A DNA stretch of 64,000 bases, taken from Alphaproteobacteria bacterium. Lineage in GTDB: Bacteria; Pseudomonadota; Alphaproteobacteria; Micropepsales; Micropepsaceae. A program made the translations under genes and the position numbers. Under the pieces are notes generated by a model, which saw only the letters and a program-made list of their open reading frames with translations, was not told the origin of the DNA and did not search any database. The stretch is taken from positions 793,098 through 857,097 of the forward strand of contig WGMH01000001.1 in the NCBI GenBank assembly GCA_016125165.1. The letters run 5' to 3'. The stretch's first letter is position 1. Each line of letters starts with the position of its first letter. Below are positions 44,163-54,828 of the stretch, in pieces.

Positions 44163-44978
44163 ATGACAACCCAGAAAGACCGTGCGACCCGGTTCCGTGC
44201 GCTTCACGCACCCGGGCAAATGCTGATCCTTGCGAATGCCTGGGACGCAGGCAGCGCGCGCATGATCGAGGCGGCCGGGGCAAAAGCGATTGCGACGTCA
44301 AGCGCTTCTCTTGCTTGGGCGCATGGCTATCCTGACGGTGAGGCGCTACCCCGTGGCATTCTCATGGAGACCGTAAGGGAAATCCTTCGGGTGGTGCAGG
44401 TTCCTGTTACGGTCGATAGCGAAGCGGGCTTTTCGGACGATCCTCATGATGTCGGCGCGTTCATTGCGGAACTTGCAAGACTAGGTGCTGTCGGTATCAA
44501 TCTGGAAGACGACACCAAGCCACCGGACTTGCTGGCTGCAAAGCTCTCTGTAATCAAGGATGCGGTCGCCAAGGCCGGCTGTGACGTCTTCATCAACGCG
44601 CGCATCGACGTGTATTTGCGCAAGCTTGTTCCCGCGGAAGCGGCACTAGATGAAACGCTGGCGCGAATGACGCTTTATGCCAGTGCGGGCGCCGATGGGC
44701 TCTTCATTCCGGCGCTCACCGGGCGTTCAGATTTGAAGCGTGTGGTGGATAGCACGCCGCTTCCGGTGAATGCGCTGATCATGAGAGCGATGCCGCCTAT
44801 CGGCTTTCTCAAGGAGATCGGCGTTCGCCGCATTTCGTCAGGTGCGGGGCCGGGCCGCGCGGCGCTCGGGGGCGCATTGCGGGCCGTGAAGGATCTGATC
44901 GAAAATGAAAGCACGGACGCGCTCTTCCGTGAAATGGAAGGCAATCCGGACATGAACACGCTTCTCAGCGGATATTGA
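44163..44978 (+). CDS. Isocitrate lyase / PEP mutase family protein
   Basis: 271 residues of the PEP mutase-like superfamily: ILANAWDAGSARMIEAAG, then TVDSEAGFSDDP and VGINLEDDTK, and VFINARIDVYL with the TIM-barrel metal and substrate residues. The Cys-containing loop of true isocitrate lyase (KKCGH) is missing, so it is more likely a phosphonopyruvate-hydrolase-like or oxaloacetate-decarboxylase-like lyase. Substrate not known. It converges head-on with dnaJ with no bases between the stop codons. Confidence 0.88.
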   Translation: MTTQKDRATRFRALHAPGQMLILANAWDAGSARMIEAAGAKAIATSSASLAWAHGYPDGEALPRGILMETVREILRVVQVPVTVDSEAGFSDDPHDVGAFIAELARLGAVGINLEDDTKPPDLLAAKLSVIKDAVAKAGCDVFINARIDVYLRKLVPAEAALDETLARMTLYASAGADGLFIPALTGRSDLKRVVDSTPLPVNALIMRAMPPIGFLKEIGVRRISSGAGPGRAALGGALRAVKDLIENESTDALFREMEGNPDMNTLLSGY

Positions 44979-46124
44979 TCATTCCGATGCCGTGTTTTTC
45001 CAGAAATCCTTGAGCTTCGACAGAAAGCCTTCGCTTTCCGGTTGGCAGCCAGGTTCGCAGGTCTTCTCGAACTCGCGCAGAATTTCCTTCTGCTTCTTGG
45101 AGAGTTTCACAGGCGTTTCGACGGAAAGCTCCACATAGAGATCGCCGTTCATGCCGCCACCGCGCAAGACTGGCATACCCTTGCCGCGCAGGCGGAACTG
45201 ACGCCCGGTCTGCGTGCCTTCGGGAATTTTCACAGTGGCGCGCCCGCCATCGAGCGTCGGCACTTCCACTTCGCCGCCCAAGGCAGCCTTGATGAAGCTT
45301 ACAGGACAATGGCAGTGAAGATCGTGCCCGTCGCGCTGAAAGATCGGATGCGGCGCAACAGAAATGAAGATGTAGAGGTCGCCCGCAGGGCCGCCATTGA
45401 GTCCGCCCTGTCCCTCCCCAGCAAGACGGATGCGCGTTCCTTCTTCAACGCCAGCGGGAATGTCCACTGCCAGCGTGCGCTCCTTCTTCACAAGACCCTG
45501 ACCGCCGCACGGCTTGCAGGGATTTCGGATGATGCGCCCATTGCCCCGGCATGATGGACATGTGCGTTCGATCGTAAAGAATCCCTGCTGTGCGCGCACT
45601 TTCCCGATGCCGCTGCAGGTGGGGCATTGCTCAGGCTTGGTGCCCGTCTCGGCGCCAGTACCCCCGCAGGCTTCGCAGGCGACAGCCGTCGGCACCTTCA
45701 ATTGCGCATTGCGGCCCCGGAAGCACTCTTCAAGCGTGACTTCGAGATTGTAGCGAAGGTCAGCACCGCGGTTCTGGCGCCGGGCTTTGCGCCCGCCCAT
45801 GAACTCGCCGAACAGATCGTCGAAGACATCGGAAAATGACGAGGCAAAATCGCCAAAGCCCGCGCCGCCGCGTCCGCCGCCAAATCCGCCATGGCCATTT
45901 TCGAAGGCAGCATGACCGAAGCGATCATAAGCAGCACGCTTCTGTTCATCCTTCAAAACGTCATAGGCTTCATTCAATTCTTTGAAACGCGATTCTGCTT
46001 CGACATCGCCCTGATTGGAATCGGGATGATGTTCTTTGGCCAGCTTGCGGAACGCACCCTTTATCTCGGTAACGGTCGCGGTCCGCTCAACGCCAAGAAT
46101 TTCGTAGTAACAACGCTTGTTCAT
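44979..46124 (-). CDS. dnaJ: Chaperone DnaJ
   Basis: 381 residues. The J domain has the HPD motif in [11 protein letters not shown]; a Gly/Phe-rich linker follows, then four zinc repeats ([40 protein letters not shown]) and the C-terminal substrate domains. It delivers unfolded proteins to DnaK and stimulates its ATPase. It follows dnaK by 99 bases on the same strand; no separate heat-shock promoter was seen there, so it probably reads from the dnaK promoter. Confidence 0.98.
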   Translation of the reverse strand: MNKRCYYEILGVERTATVTEIKGAFRKLAKEHHPDSNQGDVEAESRFKELNEAYDVLKDEQKRAAYDRFGHAAFENGHGGFGGGRGGAGFGDFASSFSDVFDDLFGEFMGGRKARRQNRGADLRYNLEVTLEECFRGRNAQLKVPTAVACEACGGTGAETGTKPEQCPTCSGIGKVRAQQGFFTIERTCPSCRGNGRIIRNPCKPCGGQGLVKKERTLAVDIPAGVEEGTRIRLAGEGQGGLNGGPAGDLYIFISVAPHPIFQRDGHDLHCHCPVSFIKAALGGEVEVPTLDGGRATVKIPEGTQTGRQFRLRGKGMPVLRGGGMNGDLYVELSVETPVKLSKKQKEILREFEKTCEPGCQPESEGFLSKLKDFWKNTASE

Positions 46125-46223
46125 CGAAAGCCAGCCATCAGAAGCCGGAGGTCAGACGATATTGCTTGCGCATGCCTGACACTCCAGCCCCTGATTTCCC
46201 TATACGTTACTGACTTCAAACGG

Positions 46224-48140
46224 TCAGGATTTCTTGTCGTCATCGACTTCGGTGAATTCCGCGTCGACGACACCTTCATCCTTTGGCGCACCGGCATCGC
46301 CGGGTTGCCCGTCCGGGCTGCCTGCTTCGGCCTGCTGAGCCTTGTACATCGCTTCCCCCAGCTTCATCGAAGCCTGCGCCAGCGTTTGGGTCTTGGACTG
46401 GATATCATCCACGTCTTCGCCCTTCAGCGCTTCCTTCAGGCTGGAGACGGCGTTCTCAATGTTGGAGCGTTCTCCAGCATCCACCTTGTCGCCATGTTCC
46501 GTCAGCGCCTTCTCGGTGGAGTGCACCAGCGAGTCACCCTGATTGCGGGCTTCGGCAAGCGCTTTGCGCTTCTTGTCGTCAGCAGCATGTGCTTCCGCAT
46601 CCTTGACCATCTTGTCGATGTCGGCGTCGGACAAACCGCCCGAAGCCTGAATACGGATCTGCTGTTCCTTGCCGGTCGCCTTGTCCTTGGCCGTCACCGA
46701 CACGATACCGTTCGCGTCAATGTCGAATGTGACTTCCACTTGCGGGACACCGCGCGGGGCGGGCGGCAGGCCGACGAGATCGAACTGACCGAGCAGCTTG
46801 TTGTCTGCGGCCATTTCGCGTTCACCCTGGAACACGCGGATCGTCACGGCGGTCTGGTTATCCTCGGCGGTCGAGAACACCTGGCTCTTCTTCGTCGGGA
46901 TCGTCGTGTTGCGATCGATCAGGCGCGTGAACACTCCACCCAAGGTTTCGATGCCGAGCGAGAGCGGCGTAACGTCAAGAAGCAGAACGTCCTTTACCTC
47001 GCCCTTCAGAACGCCAGCCTGGATGGCTGCGCCAATGGCAACGACTTCATCGGGGTTGACGCCCTTGTGTGGCTCCTTGCCGAACAACTGCTTCACGACG
47101 TCCTGAACCTTCGGCATGCGGGTCATGCCGCCAACGAGGATCACTTCGTCGATCTGGCTCGGCGTCACGCCTGCGTCTTTGAGCGCGGACTTGACCGGTC
47201 CAACGGTCTTCTGGATGAGGTCGTCAACCAGCGCTTCCAGCTTGGCGCGCGTGATTTTCATCGTCAAATGCTTGGGGCCGGAAGCATCAGCCGTAATGAA
47301 CGGCAGGTTCACTTCGGTCTGCATCGCAGAAGAGAGTTCGATTTTCGCCTTTTCCGCAGCTTCCTTCAGGCGCTGCAGCGCAAGGCGGTCGGAACGCAGG
47401 TCGATGCCTTGTTCTTTCTTGAACTCGTCCGCCAGGTAATTGACGATCCGCATGTCGAAATCTTCACCGCCAAGGAATGTATCGCCGTTGGTGGATTTTA
47501 CTTCGAACACGCCATCGCCGATTTCGAGGACGGAGATATCAAACGTACCGCCACCAAGGTCGTAAACGGCGATTGTGCCGTTCGACTTCTTGTCGAGGCC
47601 GTATGCGAGTGCCGCTGCAGTCGGTTCGTTGATGATGCGCAAAACTTCAAGACCAGCAATCTTGCCTGCGTCTTTGGTTGCCTGACGCTGGGCGTCATTG
47701 AAGTATGCCGGAACGGTGATGACGGCCTGCGTCACCTTCTCGCCAAGGAATGCCTCGGCAGTTTCCTTCATCTTCTGCAGGATGAAGCCGGAGACTTCGC
47801 CCGGCGCGAACTTCTTGTTCTCGCGCCCCGCGACCCAGGCATCGCCATTGTCCGCCTTCACGATCTTGTAGGGGACCATGCCCATGTCTTTCTGGGTCAT
47901 GGGATCGTCGAAGCGACGTCCGATCAGGCGCTTGATCGCAAAATAGGTGAATTCGGGGTTGGTGACAGCCTGCCGTTTGGCGGCCTGTCCGACCAGACGC
48001 TCGCCATCATTGGCAAACGCGACAATGGAGGGCGTGGTGCGCGCGCCTTCCGCATTCTCGATGACCTTTGGGGATGAGCCATCCATGACCGCGACGCACG
48101 AGTTGGTGGTGCCGAGGTCGATACCGATAACTTTAGCCAT
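46224..48140 (-). CDS. dnaK: Molecular chaperone DnaK (Hsp70)
   Basis: 638 residues. Nucleotide-binding domain motifs [29 protein letters not shown] and [14 protein letters not shown], the linker [18 protein letters not shown], and the C-terminal lid with a Glu/Asp tail (EVDDDKKS) are all standard. It binds exposed hydrophobic segments in cycles of ATP hydrolysis with DnaJ and GrpE. A consensus RpoH promoter lies about 120 bases upstream. Confidence 0.99.
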   Translation of the reverse strand: MAKVIGIDLGTTNSCVAVMDGSSPKVIENAEGARTTPSIVAFANDGERLVGQAAKRQAVTNPEFTYFAIKRLIGRRFDDPMTQKDMGMVPYKIVKADNGDAWVAGRENKKFAPGEVSGFILQKMKETAEAFLGEKVTQAVITVPAYFNDAQRQATKDAGKIAGLEVLRIINEPTAAALAYGLDKKSNGTIAVYDLGGGTFDISVLEIGDGVFEVKSTNGDTFLGGEDFDMRIVNYLADEFKKEQGIDLRSDRLALQRLKEAAEKAKIELSSAMQTEVNLPFITADASGPKHLTMKITRAKLEALVDDLIQKTVGPVKSALKDAGVTPSQIDEVILVGGMTRMPKVQDVVKQLFGKEPHKGVNPDEVVAIGAAIQAGVLKGEVKDVLLLDVTPLSLGIETLGGVFTRLIDRNTTIPTKKSQVFSTAEDNQTAVTIRVFQGEREMAADNKLLGQFDLVGLPPAPRGVPQVEVTFDIDANGIVSVTAKDKATGKEQQIRIQASGGLSDADIDKMVKDAEAHAADDKKRKALAEARNQGDSLVHSTEKALTEHGDKVDAGERSNIENAVSSLKEALKGEDVDDIQSKTQTLAQASMKLGEAMYKAQQAEAGSPDGQPGDAGAPKDEGVVDAEFTEVDDDKKS

Positions 48141-48260
48141 GTTGATTCCCTGCCTTTCGGGCGACGGGTTCCTGGCCTCGGTCGAGCGCCTTCCGGTCCG
48201 TCCCCATTGAAATCATTGACAAAATCGGCCCTTGGCGATTACCGGACCGACCACAAGGCT

Positions 48261-48289
48261 ATATAGGGACCGCCCCCTTTGGGCGCAAG
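48261..48289 (-). promoter_or_regulatory. RpoH-type heat-shock promoter of dnaK
   Basis: On the minus strand CTTG (48289-48286), 18 bases, CCTATAT (48267-48261): an exact fit to the alphaproteobacterial RpoH consensus CTTG-N17/18-CYTATNT. It gives a leader of about 115 bases to dnaK. Confidence 0.85.
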
Positions 48290-48408
48290 GCGGCGGCCAA
48301 GTGTTTGAAGTGTCGCATGGATATACGGCGGGTCGGAAAGCTACCACAATAGTTCCACCCCTAAACGGCACCACACTGGCGTCCGCTGTCAGCAATCGGA
48401 GCCCCATC

Positions 48409-50103
48409 GTGGACTCATTGGTCAATGCCGAGATTCCAGCTCGCAGCTGGCGACTGTTCATTCCGAAGCTCGTCACGACTTTTGTGGAGGGTTATGGCCC
48501 CAAGGACTTTCGGGCGGATCTGTTTGCCGGACTGACTGTCGCCATTGTCGCGCTGCCGCTATCCATGGCGTTGGCCATCGCCAGTGGTGTCGGGCCGGAA
48601 CGCGGGCTCTTTACTGCGGTCGTAGCCGGCTTCTTCATTTCGGCCCTTGGCGGCAGCCGTCACCAGATCGGTGGCCCGACGGGGGCATTCGTTGTCGTCG
48701 TCTTCGATATCGTCCAGAAGCACGGTTATGAAGGGCTTGTTGTTGCCACCATCATGGCGGGTCTCATGTTGTTGGCTGCGGGCCTTCTCAGGCTCGGCAC
48801 CTACATCAAATATGTACCCTATCCGGTGGTGACCGGGTTCACCTCCGGCATTGCCGTCATCATCTTTTCCAGTCAGGTCGGGGACATTCTGGGTTTGCGG
48901 CTCTCCCATGTGCCGGGCGATGTGTTCGGCAAATGGCAGGCTTACGTTGCAGAAATCGGCACATTCAATGCAGCGGCATTTGCCGTTGCGCTCGGTGGTC
49001 TTGCCGTCATTCTTCTCATGCGCCGCTTTGCTCCGCGCTGGCCTGCATTTTTGGTAGCGATCGTCATGGCATCGCTCGCAGGCGTCCTTCTTAACTTGCC
49101 TATTGAAACCATCGGCACGCGCTTTGGTGGAATTCCAGGCATGTTGCCGGCGCCGCATTGGCCGTCCACGACCTTTACGCAAATCCGCGAATTGCTGCCA
49201 AGCGCATTTACGATTTTCGTATTGGGAGGAATTGAATCGTTGCTGTCGGCGGTCGTGGCCGATGGGATGACGGGCCGCCGTCACCGATCAAACATGGAAT
49301 TGGTCGCACAGGGCGTCGCCAACGTCGCAAGCGCCTGCATGGGCGGCATTCCGGCCACGGGGGCGATCGCACGTACGGCCACGAACATCCGCTCCGGCGC
49401 GCGCTCGCCGGTGGCGGGCATTATTCATTCGATCGCCATTCTGGGGATGATGGCCGCGCTCGCACCTTTTGCGTCCTACATTCCATTGCCAGCGCTCGGC
49501 GCTGTGCTGGTGATTGTGTGCTGGAACATGGCGGAGATCGACGCTGTGCGCGCGATCCTTTCCGGACCCGTGGGGGATCGTGCTGTTCTTGTTGTAACCT
49601 TTGCGCTCACGGTTTTGATCGATCTTTCCGTCGCTATTGGTGTTGGAACGGTGATGGCCGCGTTCCTGTTCATGCACCGCATGGCACAGGTGGTGGAATC
49701 GGAAACCCAGTACTCTCTCATTCAGGAAGACGTGGACGAGTTCGCCTCGCCCAACCAGACGGCGCTCAGTCGCGACAACCTGCCGCCCGGCGTGGAAGTG
49801 TTCCAGCTAAATGGGCCGTTCTTCTTTGGGGCCGCTGCCCATTTCGAGCGCGTGCTGGCACGCGCCGGAGGGAGGCCCCGTTTCATCATTCTGGACATGC
49901 ACGGTGTACCCCTGATCGATTCGGCGGGCGCCACGACCTTGCGCAAGTTTCTGGAGACCGCGCGATCCAGGCGCGTGCGCGTGATCCTCGCCGGATTGCG
50001 GAACGATCCCGCCTCAGTGCTGGAGCAGATGGGTGTGGAGGTAGAACGTGTGACGGACATTGACGCTGCGGTCGCTGTGTCGCGGTCATCGATCGGGAAA
50101 TAA
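48409..50103 (+). CDS. SulP family inorganic anion transporter with STAS domain
   Basis: 564 residues if GTG 48409 is the start, with GGAG seven bases upstream. An open frame to 48232 covers the dnaK promoter and is rejected. Around ten membrane helices contain the family motifs [19 protein letters not shown] and [13 protein letters not shown]; a cytoplasmic STAS domain ends the protein ([33 protein letters not shown], about 455-560). SulP proteins carry sulfate, bicarbonate, fumarate or other anions. Substrate is not decided by the sequence. Divergent from dnaK. Confidence 0.92.
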   Translation: MDSLVNAEIPARSWRLFIPKLVTTFVEGYGPKDFRADLFAGLTVAIVALPLSMALAIASGVGPERGLFTAVVAGFFISALGGSRHQIGGPTGAFVVVVFDIVQKHGYEGLVVATIMAGLMLLAAGLLRLGTYIKYVPYPVVTGFTSGIAVIIFSSQVGDILGLRLSHVPGDVFGKWQAYVAEIGTFNAAAFAVALGGLAVILLMRRFAPRWPAFLVAIVMASLAGVLLNLPIETIGTRFGGIPGMLPAPHWPSTTFTQIRELLPSAFTIFVLGGIESLLSAVVADGMTGRRHRSNMELVAQGVANVASACMGGIPATGAIARTATNIRSGARSPVAGIIHSIAILGMMAALAPFASYIPLPALGAVLVIVCWNMAEIDAVRAILSGPVGDRAVLVVTFALTVLIDLSVAIGVGTVMAAFLFMHRMAQVVESETQYSLIQEDVDEFASPNQTALSRDNLPPGVEVFQLNGPFFFGAAAHFERVLARAGGRPRFIILDMHGVPLIDSAGATTLRKFLETARSRRVRVILAGLRNDPASVLEQMGVEVERVTDIDAAVAVSRSSIGK

Positions 50104-50171
50104 CCCGAAATCCGCAGGTCAATTCAGGCTTTTGCCTTGACGGAGCAGGCTATTCCCCGTCTCATTTCGCA

Positions 50172-51701
50172 ATGCAGCAAGGGGTGCTTCCGCATACGGA
50201 GGACTTTGGCGGGCTGGAGGCGGGCAGTCTTCCGGCGGGCGCACATGTCGACGCGCGACCCGGCCGGGATGCGCCTTACAAAGCCTACGATCTGGGCAAG
50301 GCCTTTGACGAAATGTTCGCGCCCGATGGAGTTGTGCGCGCACCGTATCAAGCCCTGCATGCCCGGCTTGCAACCCTTGACGCGGAAGAACTGAAGCGCC
50401 GGCAGCAGGCCTGCGAACAGAGTTTTCTGCACCAAGGCATAACATTCACCGTCTATCACGATACCAAAGCCACCGAACGCATCATCCCCACCGATCTGTT
50501 GCCGCGCATTGTCACGGCGCAGGATTGGGAACGCGTGGAGAGGGGGCTGAAGCAGAGAGTACAGGCGCTCAACCTGTTTCTGGCTGACATCTATTCCGAG
50601 GGCCGGGTGCTGAAGGACGGTATCGTGCCCCGCAAGCTGATTTACGGGTCCAAGCACTATCGACGTGAGATGCGTGGTCTGGCTGTACCGCACGGCGCCT
50701 ATGTGAATGTCTGCGGCACCGATCTCATCCGCAACGAATCCGGCAACTTCGTGGTTCTGGAAGACAATCTGCGTGTGCCGTCGGGCGTGTCCTACATGCT
50801 TGCCAATCGCGATGTGGTACGCCGGGCATTTCCGGGTGTTTTTCGTGCGGCACAAGTGCGGGCAATCGAGCACTATCCGCAGCAGTTGCTCGCTACGCTG
50901 AAATCGCTTGCACCGTTTCACGAGGATGTGTCCATCGCTGTGCTGACGCCGGGTGTGTTCAATTCCGCTTATTTCGAGCACACGTTCCTGGCACGACAGA
51001 TGGGCGTGGAATTGGTCGAAGGTCGCGACCTGCTTGTGAACGACAACATGGTGTATGCCCGCACCACCAGCGGTCTGAAGCGCATCGACGTTATCTATCG
51101 CCGAGTCGACGATGATTTCATCGATTCTCTCATTTTCCGCGAGGATTCCACGCTGGGCGTCGCAGGATTGTTCAATGCGTATCGCGCGGGCAATGTCATC
51201 ATCGCGAACGCGCTGGGAACCGGTGTGGCGGACGACAAGGCCGTTTATGCCTATGTGCCCCGCCTGATCCGCTACTATCTCGCCGAGGAGCCGATCCTCG
51301 AAAATGTGGAAACCTTTCTGTGCCGCGAACCCAGGCAGCTCTCGCACGTACTCGAAAATCTGGACAAGCTGGTGGTGAAGGCGGTCGGTGAGTCCGGCGG
51401 CTACGGTATGCTTGTCGGGCCTCACGCGACAGCGGCAGAAATCGTGTCGTTTGCAGAGAAATTGAAGGCCGATCCGGAAAACTACATAGCGCAGCCGACA
51501 ATCCAGCTTTCCACGGCGCCCACATTTGTGGAGGGGGGCGTGGAAGCGCGACATGTGGATTTGCGGCCCTTTATCCTGCACAGCGACGAAACGCGGATTG
51601 TTCCGGGCGGGCTGACCCGTGTGGCGCTGAAGCGCGGCAGTCTTGTCGTCAATTCCAGCCAGGGCGGCGGCTCCAAGGATACTTGGGTGCTCAGTCAATG
51701 A
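50172..51701 (+). CDS. Circularly permuted ATP-grasp protein (DUF404/DUF407)
   Basis: 509 residues. The N-terminal DUF404 part contains [16 protein letters not shown] and the next stretch [18 protein letters not shown]; the DUF407 part follows with [17 protein letters not shown]. Together they make the circularly permuted ATP-grasp fold, which ligates a carboxylate to an amine through an acyl-phosphate. The target is unknown, probably a peptide or a glutamyl-type linkage. Its stop overlaps the next ATG by four bases (ATGA), and a transglutaminase follows, so this is the conserved three-gene cassette. Confidence 0.9.
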   Translation: MQQGVLPHTEDFGGLEAGSLPAGAHVDARPGRDAPYKAYDLGKAFDEMFAPDGVVRAPYQALHARLATLDAEELKRRQQACEQSFLHQGITFTVYHDTKATERIIPTDLLPRIVTAQDWERVERGLKQRVQALNLFLADIYSEGRVLKDGIVPRKLIYGSKHYRREMRGLAVPHGAYVNVCGTDLIRNESGNFVVLEDNLRVPSGVSYMLANRDVVRRAFPGVFRAAQVRAIEHYPQQLLATLKSLAPFHEDVSIAVLTPGVFNSAYFEHTFLARQMGVELVEGRDLLVNDNMVYARTTSGLKRIDVIYRRVDDDFIDSLIFREDSTLGVAGLFNAYRAGNVIIANALGTGVADDKAVYAYVPRLIRYYLAEEPILENVETFLCREPRQLSHVLENLDKLVVKAVGESGGYGMLVGPHATAAEIVSFAEKLKADPENYIAQPTIQLSTAPTFVEGGVEARHVDLRPFILHSDETRIVPGGLTRVALKRGSLVVNSSQGGGSKDTWVLSQ

Positions 51702-52657
51702 TGCTCGCACGCGTTGCCGACAGCCTCTACTGGATGAGCCGCTATATCGAACGGGCTGAGCACACCTCGCGCATGATCGCAGTAAAGCTGGAGTCCATGG
51801 TGGAGCAGACGCCGGAAGATGCGGCGGCGTCCTGGACGCGCGTGGTCGCAGCACTGGCAGGCGAACCCCTGGACTTGGATTCGGGCGACGCCTTCCAGAC
51901 CGTGCAGGCCCTCACTTTTGATCGGCACAATCCTTCGTCACTTGCAAGTTCGCTGCGATTTGCGCGTGACAATGCGCGGCAGGTGCGCGAAGAGCTTTCC
52001 ACTGAAGTTTGGGAAAACCTGAACCGGCTATATCTGCGAATACAGTCCGTTACGATTGACGACATCTGGGTGCACAACCCGGCCAGATTTTTCCGCGATA
52101 TTCTCGATACGCTCTATCTGCTTGACGGCATGATCGACACCACGCTGCGTCACGGCGAAGGGTGGCACTTTCTGGAGCTGGGCCGCTTTATCGAGAGAGC
52201 CCAGCTCGTGAGCCGCCTTCTGGACATTCATTTCGGCGTCGCGGCGCCCGGCTATGTCGTGATGCCGCCGCAGCCGAAATATCTGGACTGGATCGTACTC
52301 CTGAAATTCTGCACGGCGTTTGAACCTTATTGCAAGGTGCACACCGCCGCGATCGCACCGGAACGTATAGCCCAGTTCCTTTTGTTTGATGCAGGGTTCC
52401 CACATTCGGTGCGTTACGCTGTGGATCGCATGCGCGATGCGCTGGCGCGGGTTGCTCCAGGCGCGCCACCGGCGAGGCGTGCGCTCTGCGAAAGGCTTTC
52501 TGGCCGATTGAAGGCGGCCGTGGATTTCGGGCAGATCGACGATATGACGAGCGATGCGATAGATGCGTTTCTCGTCGACATCGTCAAGCAGTGCGAGCAG
52601 ATCCACGACGCGGTCTATGCCGCCTATATCGGCTATGACGCCGAGGCAGTTCTTTGA
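51698..52657 (+). CDS. Alpha-E domain protein (DUF403)
   Basis: 319 residues from ATG 51698. The start [25 protein letters not shown] is the defining motif of alpha-E proteins; the protein is all-helical and contains [37 protein letters not shown]. No enzyme activity has been shown; it always accompanies the ATP-grasp and transglutaminase proteins and may be a scaffold or substrate-binding partner. Four-base overlap with the previous gene. Confidence 0.92.
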   Translation: MMLARVADSLYWMSRYIERAEHTSRMIAVKLESMVEQTPEDAAASWTRVVAALAGEPLDLDSGDAFQTVQALTFDRHNPSSLASSLRFARDNARQVREELSTEVWENLNRLYLRIQSVTIDDIWVHNPARFFRDILDTLYLLDGMIDTTLRHGEGWHFLELGRFIERAQLVSRLLDIHFGVAAPGYVVMPPQPKYLDWIVLLKFCTAFEPYCKVHTAAIAPERIAQFLLFDAGFPHSVRYAVDRMRDALARVAPGAPPARRALCERLSGRLKAAVDFGQIDDMTSDAIDAFLVDIVKQCEQIHDAVYAAYIGYDAEAVL

Positions 52658-52693
52658 TGCCGATGTCCTATCGCTTCGCCACTTGAGGACGAA

Positions 52694-53665
52694 ATGCACT
52701 ACGCCATCCGTCACACCACGCTATTCCAATATTCCTCGCCGGTGCGGGAAAGCGTTATGGAGCTGCGGTTGCAACCGCGCTCCGAGGGCCCCCAGGCGCT
52801 GCGCAGCTTCCAAATCTCCACCAACCCGCGCGCGCAACTCTATGCCTATTCGGATTCACTCGGAAACGCGGTCTATCATTTCAATATTCTACGACAGCAC
52901 AGAGAGCTTCGAATCGACACGCAGTCGGTGGTGGAGATGTCGCAATTTCCGGAGGTCCCGGACGCTCTGGATTCGCTCGAATGGGATCGCTTCAACAGTT
53001 TCAATCTGGGCGCCGATCACTTCGACATGATGGAGCCCTCCAAATTCGCGCGCCGATCAGAAACTCTGGAGGCGTTCTGTCGTGATACCGGTCTAGAAAG
53101 ATCTGTTGCCGATCCGCTTTCGGCGCTTCGCAATCTCAACACGACAATTTTTCAGTCGTTTGGATATGAGCAGGGCGTCACCGAAGTGCATTCGCCCATC
53201 GACGATGCGTTGCGCGCCAAACGTGGCGTCTGTCAGGACTTTGCTCATATCATGATCGCAATAGCGCGCGGCTGGGGCATTCCCGCGCGTTATGTATCCG
53301 GCTACCTGTTTCATCGCACGAAAAACGAGCACCGCTCTGGTGAAGATGCCAGCCATGCGTGGATCGAGGCGTGGCTGCCGAGCCTTGGCTGGGTCGGATT
53401 TGATCCAACCAACAACGTGCTGGCGCAGGATCGCCACATCCGAGTGGCCGTGGGGCGGGATTATGCCGACGTGCCGCCCACCCGTGGCACCTTCAAAGGG
53501 GACGCGGACACCGACCTGCAGATCGCAGTTACTGTATCACCTGCGCAGGCTCCTATCCGGCACGAAGAGTTTTTGCGCGTGGCGCGGCCGGAACGTTCGC
53601 GGCCAGAACATTCGGGGCGCGCGGAAGAGTTCTATCACCAGCAACAACAGCAGCAGCAGCAATAA
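52694..53665 (+). CDS. Transglutaminase-like protein with a poly-glutamine tail
   Basis: 323 residues. The N-terminal Bact_transglu_N beta domain (MHYAIRHTTLFQYSSPVRES) precedes a papain-like transglutaminase core with Cys180 (GVCQDFAH), His221 (DASHAWIEAW) and Asp237 (GFDPTNN) as the triad. Such enzymes can hydrolyse or cross-link peptide bonds. The last eight residues before the stop are all glutamine, encoded by CAG and CAA codons (53639-53662), a likely length-variable repeat. Third member of the ATP-grasp/alpha-E cassette, 36 bases after alpha-E. Confidence 0.9.
   Translation: MHYAIRHTTLFQYSSPVRESVMELRLQPRSEGPQALRSFQISTNPRAQLYAYSDSLGNAVYHFNILRQHRELRIDTQSVVEMSQFPEVPDALDSLEWDRFNSFNLGADHFDMMEPSKFARRSETLEAFCRDTGLERSVADPLSALRNLNTTIFQSFGYEQGVTEVHSPIDDALRAKRGVCQDFAHIMIAIARGWGIPARYVSGYLFHRTKNEHRSGEDASHAWIEAWLPSLGWVGFDPTNNVLAQDRHIRVAVGRDYADVPPTRGTFKGDADTDLQIAVTVSPAQAPIRHEEFLRVARPERSRPEHSGRAEEFYHQQQQQQQQ
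53639..53662 (+). repeat. CAG/CAA microsatellite
   Basis: Eight consecutive glutamine codons (CAG or CAA) at the 3' end of the transglutaminase gene, just before TAA. Such tracts can change length by slippage without breaking the frame. Confidence 0.8.
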
Positions 53666-53710
53666 TCGCAAATGGCTTCATTCGCGTAGCGGTGTTGTTT
53701 GGGGGAATGT

Positions 53711-54760
53711 ATGAGCAGACGCCAAAAGATGTTGCGCGGCCTTCTGATTGCGTGTCTTGCGATACTCATTCTCGCCTGTGGGCCCGATGCCTCGATTCAT
53801 GCCAATTTGGCGGACGCGAAGATTTATCCGATGGGTGAAATCCCGGCGGATGCGGAGCGTGTCGAAGTGGGGATCTACACCACCATCATCGACGGTCTCG
53901 ATATTGCGTCATCCACGTATGATCTGACCGCCTATGTCTGGTTCAAATGGAAGGGCGATATCGACCCCACCGCTCACATGGAACTTTCCAATCTCACACA
54001 GCGCTACGATTTCACCAAAGAACCGCTCTACGAAAAGCCGCTCACGCTTCCTGACGGCCGCCAATATCAGGTGATGCAGATCCACGGACGCTTCTTCCAA
54101 CCTTTCGATCTGAAGGATTTCCCTTTCGACAAACAAAGCATTGCCATCATCATCCAGGATGAATATCGCGCGCACGAAAACCTGGTCTATCTGCCCGATA
54201 TGAATCAATCCGGCTTCGCGGCCGATCTGGCGATCCCCGGCTGGCGCGTACTTGGCTGGCGTGCGGGCCCCGTCATCCGGGATTATGGCAGCCGTTTTGG
54301 CGCTCCCGATACGCACCTGTCGTCTCGTTATCCGGCATTGCAGTATGAAATCGTCATCGGCCGTCACGCCAATTTCTTTCTGTGGAAGCTTCTCATGCCG
54401 CTGCTCATCGTTCTGGCGGCCAACTGGATGGCGCTTCTGATTGATCCCGAACTCGTGGATGTGCGCACGGCGTTACCCGCCACCTCGATGCTAACGCTGG
54501 TGTTCCTTCAACAGACCTACACGTCGGAATTGCCGGAAGTCGGCAGTCTCGTGCTGATGGACAAGATCTATGTGCTTGCCTACGTGGTCGTTGTTTCCAC
54601 GCTGATCGAGGTCATCGCTACGGCCTCCTGGCAGAAGAGTTCCGAGAAGATCACGGATGCTCGTGTTTCCAGAGTGGATCGCTACACGCTGGCAGCCCAG
54701 ATCGGCGTCTTCTTTGGCTCGGTCATCGCCCTTCTTGCCGCGGCGGATTCGCTGGCCTAG
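53711..54760 (+). CDS. Pentameric ligand-gated ion channel homologue (Cys-loop superfamily)
   Basis: 349 residues from ATG 53711, supported by GGGGGAA upstream. The N-terminus is a signal peptide with a lipobox-like Ile-Leu-Ala-Cys. A beta-rich extracellular domain follows, with FPFD at 137-140, the invariant signature of the loop that in animal receptors is bounded by cysteines. Four membrane helices come after: M1 with its proline (LLMPLLIVLAANWMALLI), M2 (RTALPATSMLTLVFLQQTY), M3 (DKIYVLAYVVVVSTLIEVI) and M4 near the end. This matches GLIC-type bacterial channels. Asp at the M2 mouth suggests cation selectivity. A ClC gene follows. Confidence 0.85.
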   Translation: MSRRQKMLRGLLIACLAILILACGPDASIHANLADAKIYPMGEIPADAERVEVGIYTTIIDGLDIASSTYDLTAYVWFKWKGDIDPTAHMELSNLTQRYDFTKEPLYEKPLTLPDGRQYQVMQIHGRFFQPFDLKDFPFDKQSIAIIIQDEYRAHENLVYLPDMNQSGFAADLAIPGWRVLGWRAGPVIRDYGSRFGAPDTHLSSRYPALQYEIVIGRHANFFLWKLLMPLLIVLAANWMALLIDPELVDVRTALPATSMLTLVFLQQTYTSELPEVGSLVLMDKIYVLAYVVVVSTLIEVIATASWQKSSEKITDARVSRVDRYTLAAQIGVFFGSVIALLAAADSLA

Positions 54761-54828
54761 CTCCAAATTGGGTCGGCCGCCAAGAATAAGATGCTGCAGC
54801 GAGCCGCGTGCTGGGTTATAGGCGTTCC

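Noticed and set aside
45891..48077. 728-codon plus-strand open frame opposite dnaJ/dnaK
   Set aside because: Shadow of the dnaK coding strand; no ribosome-binding site and no recognisable domain.
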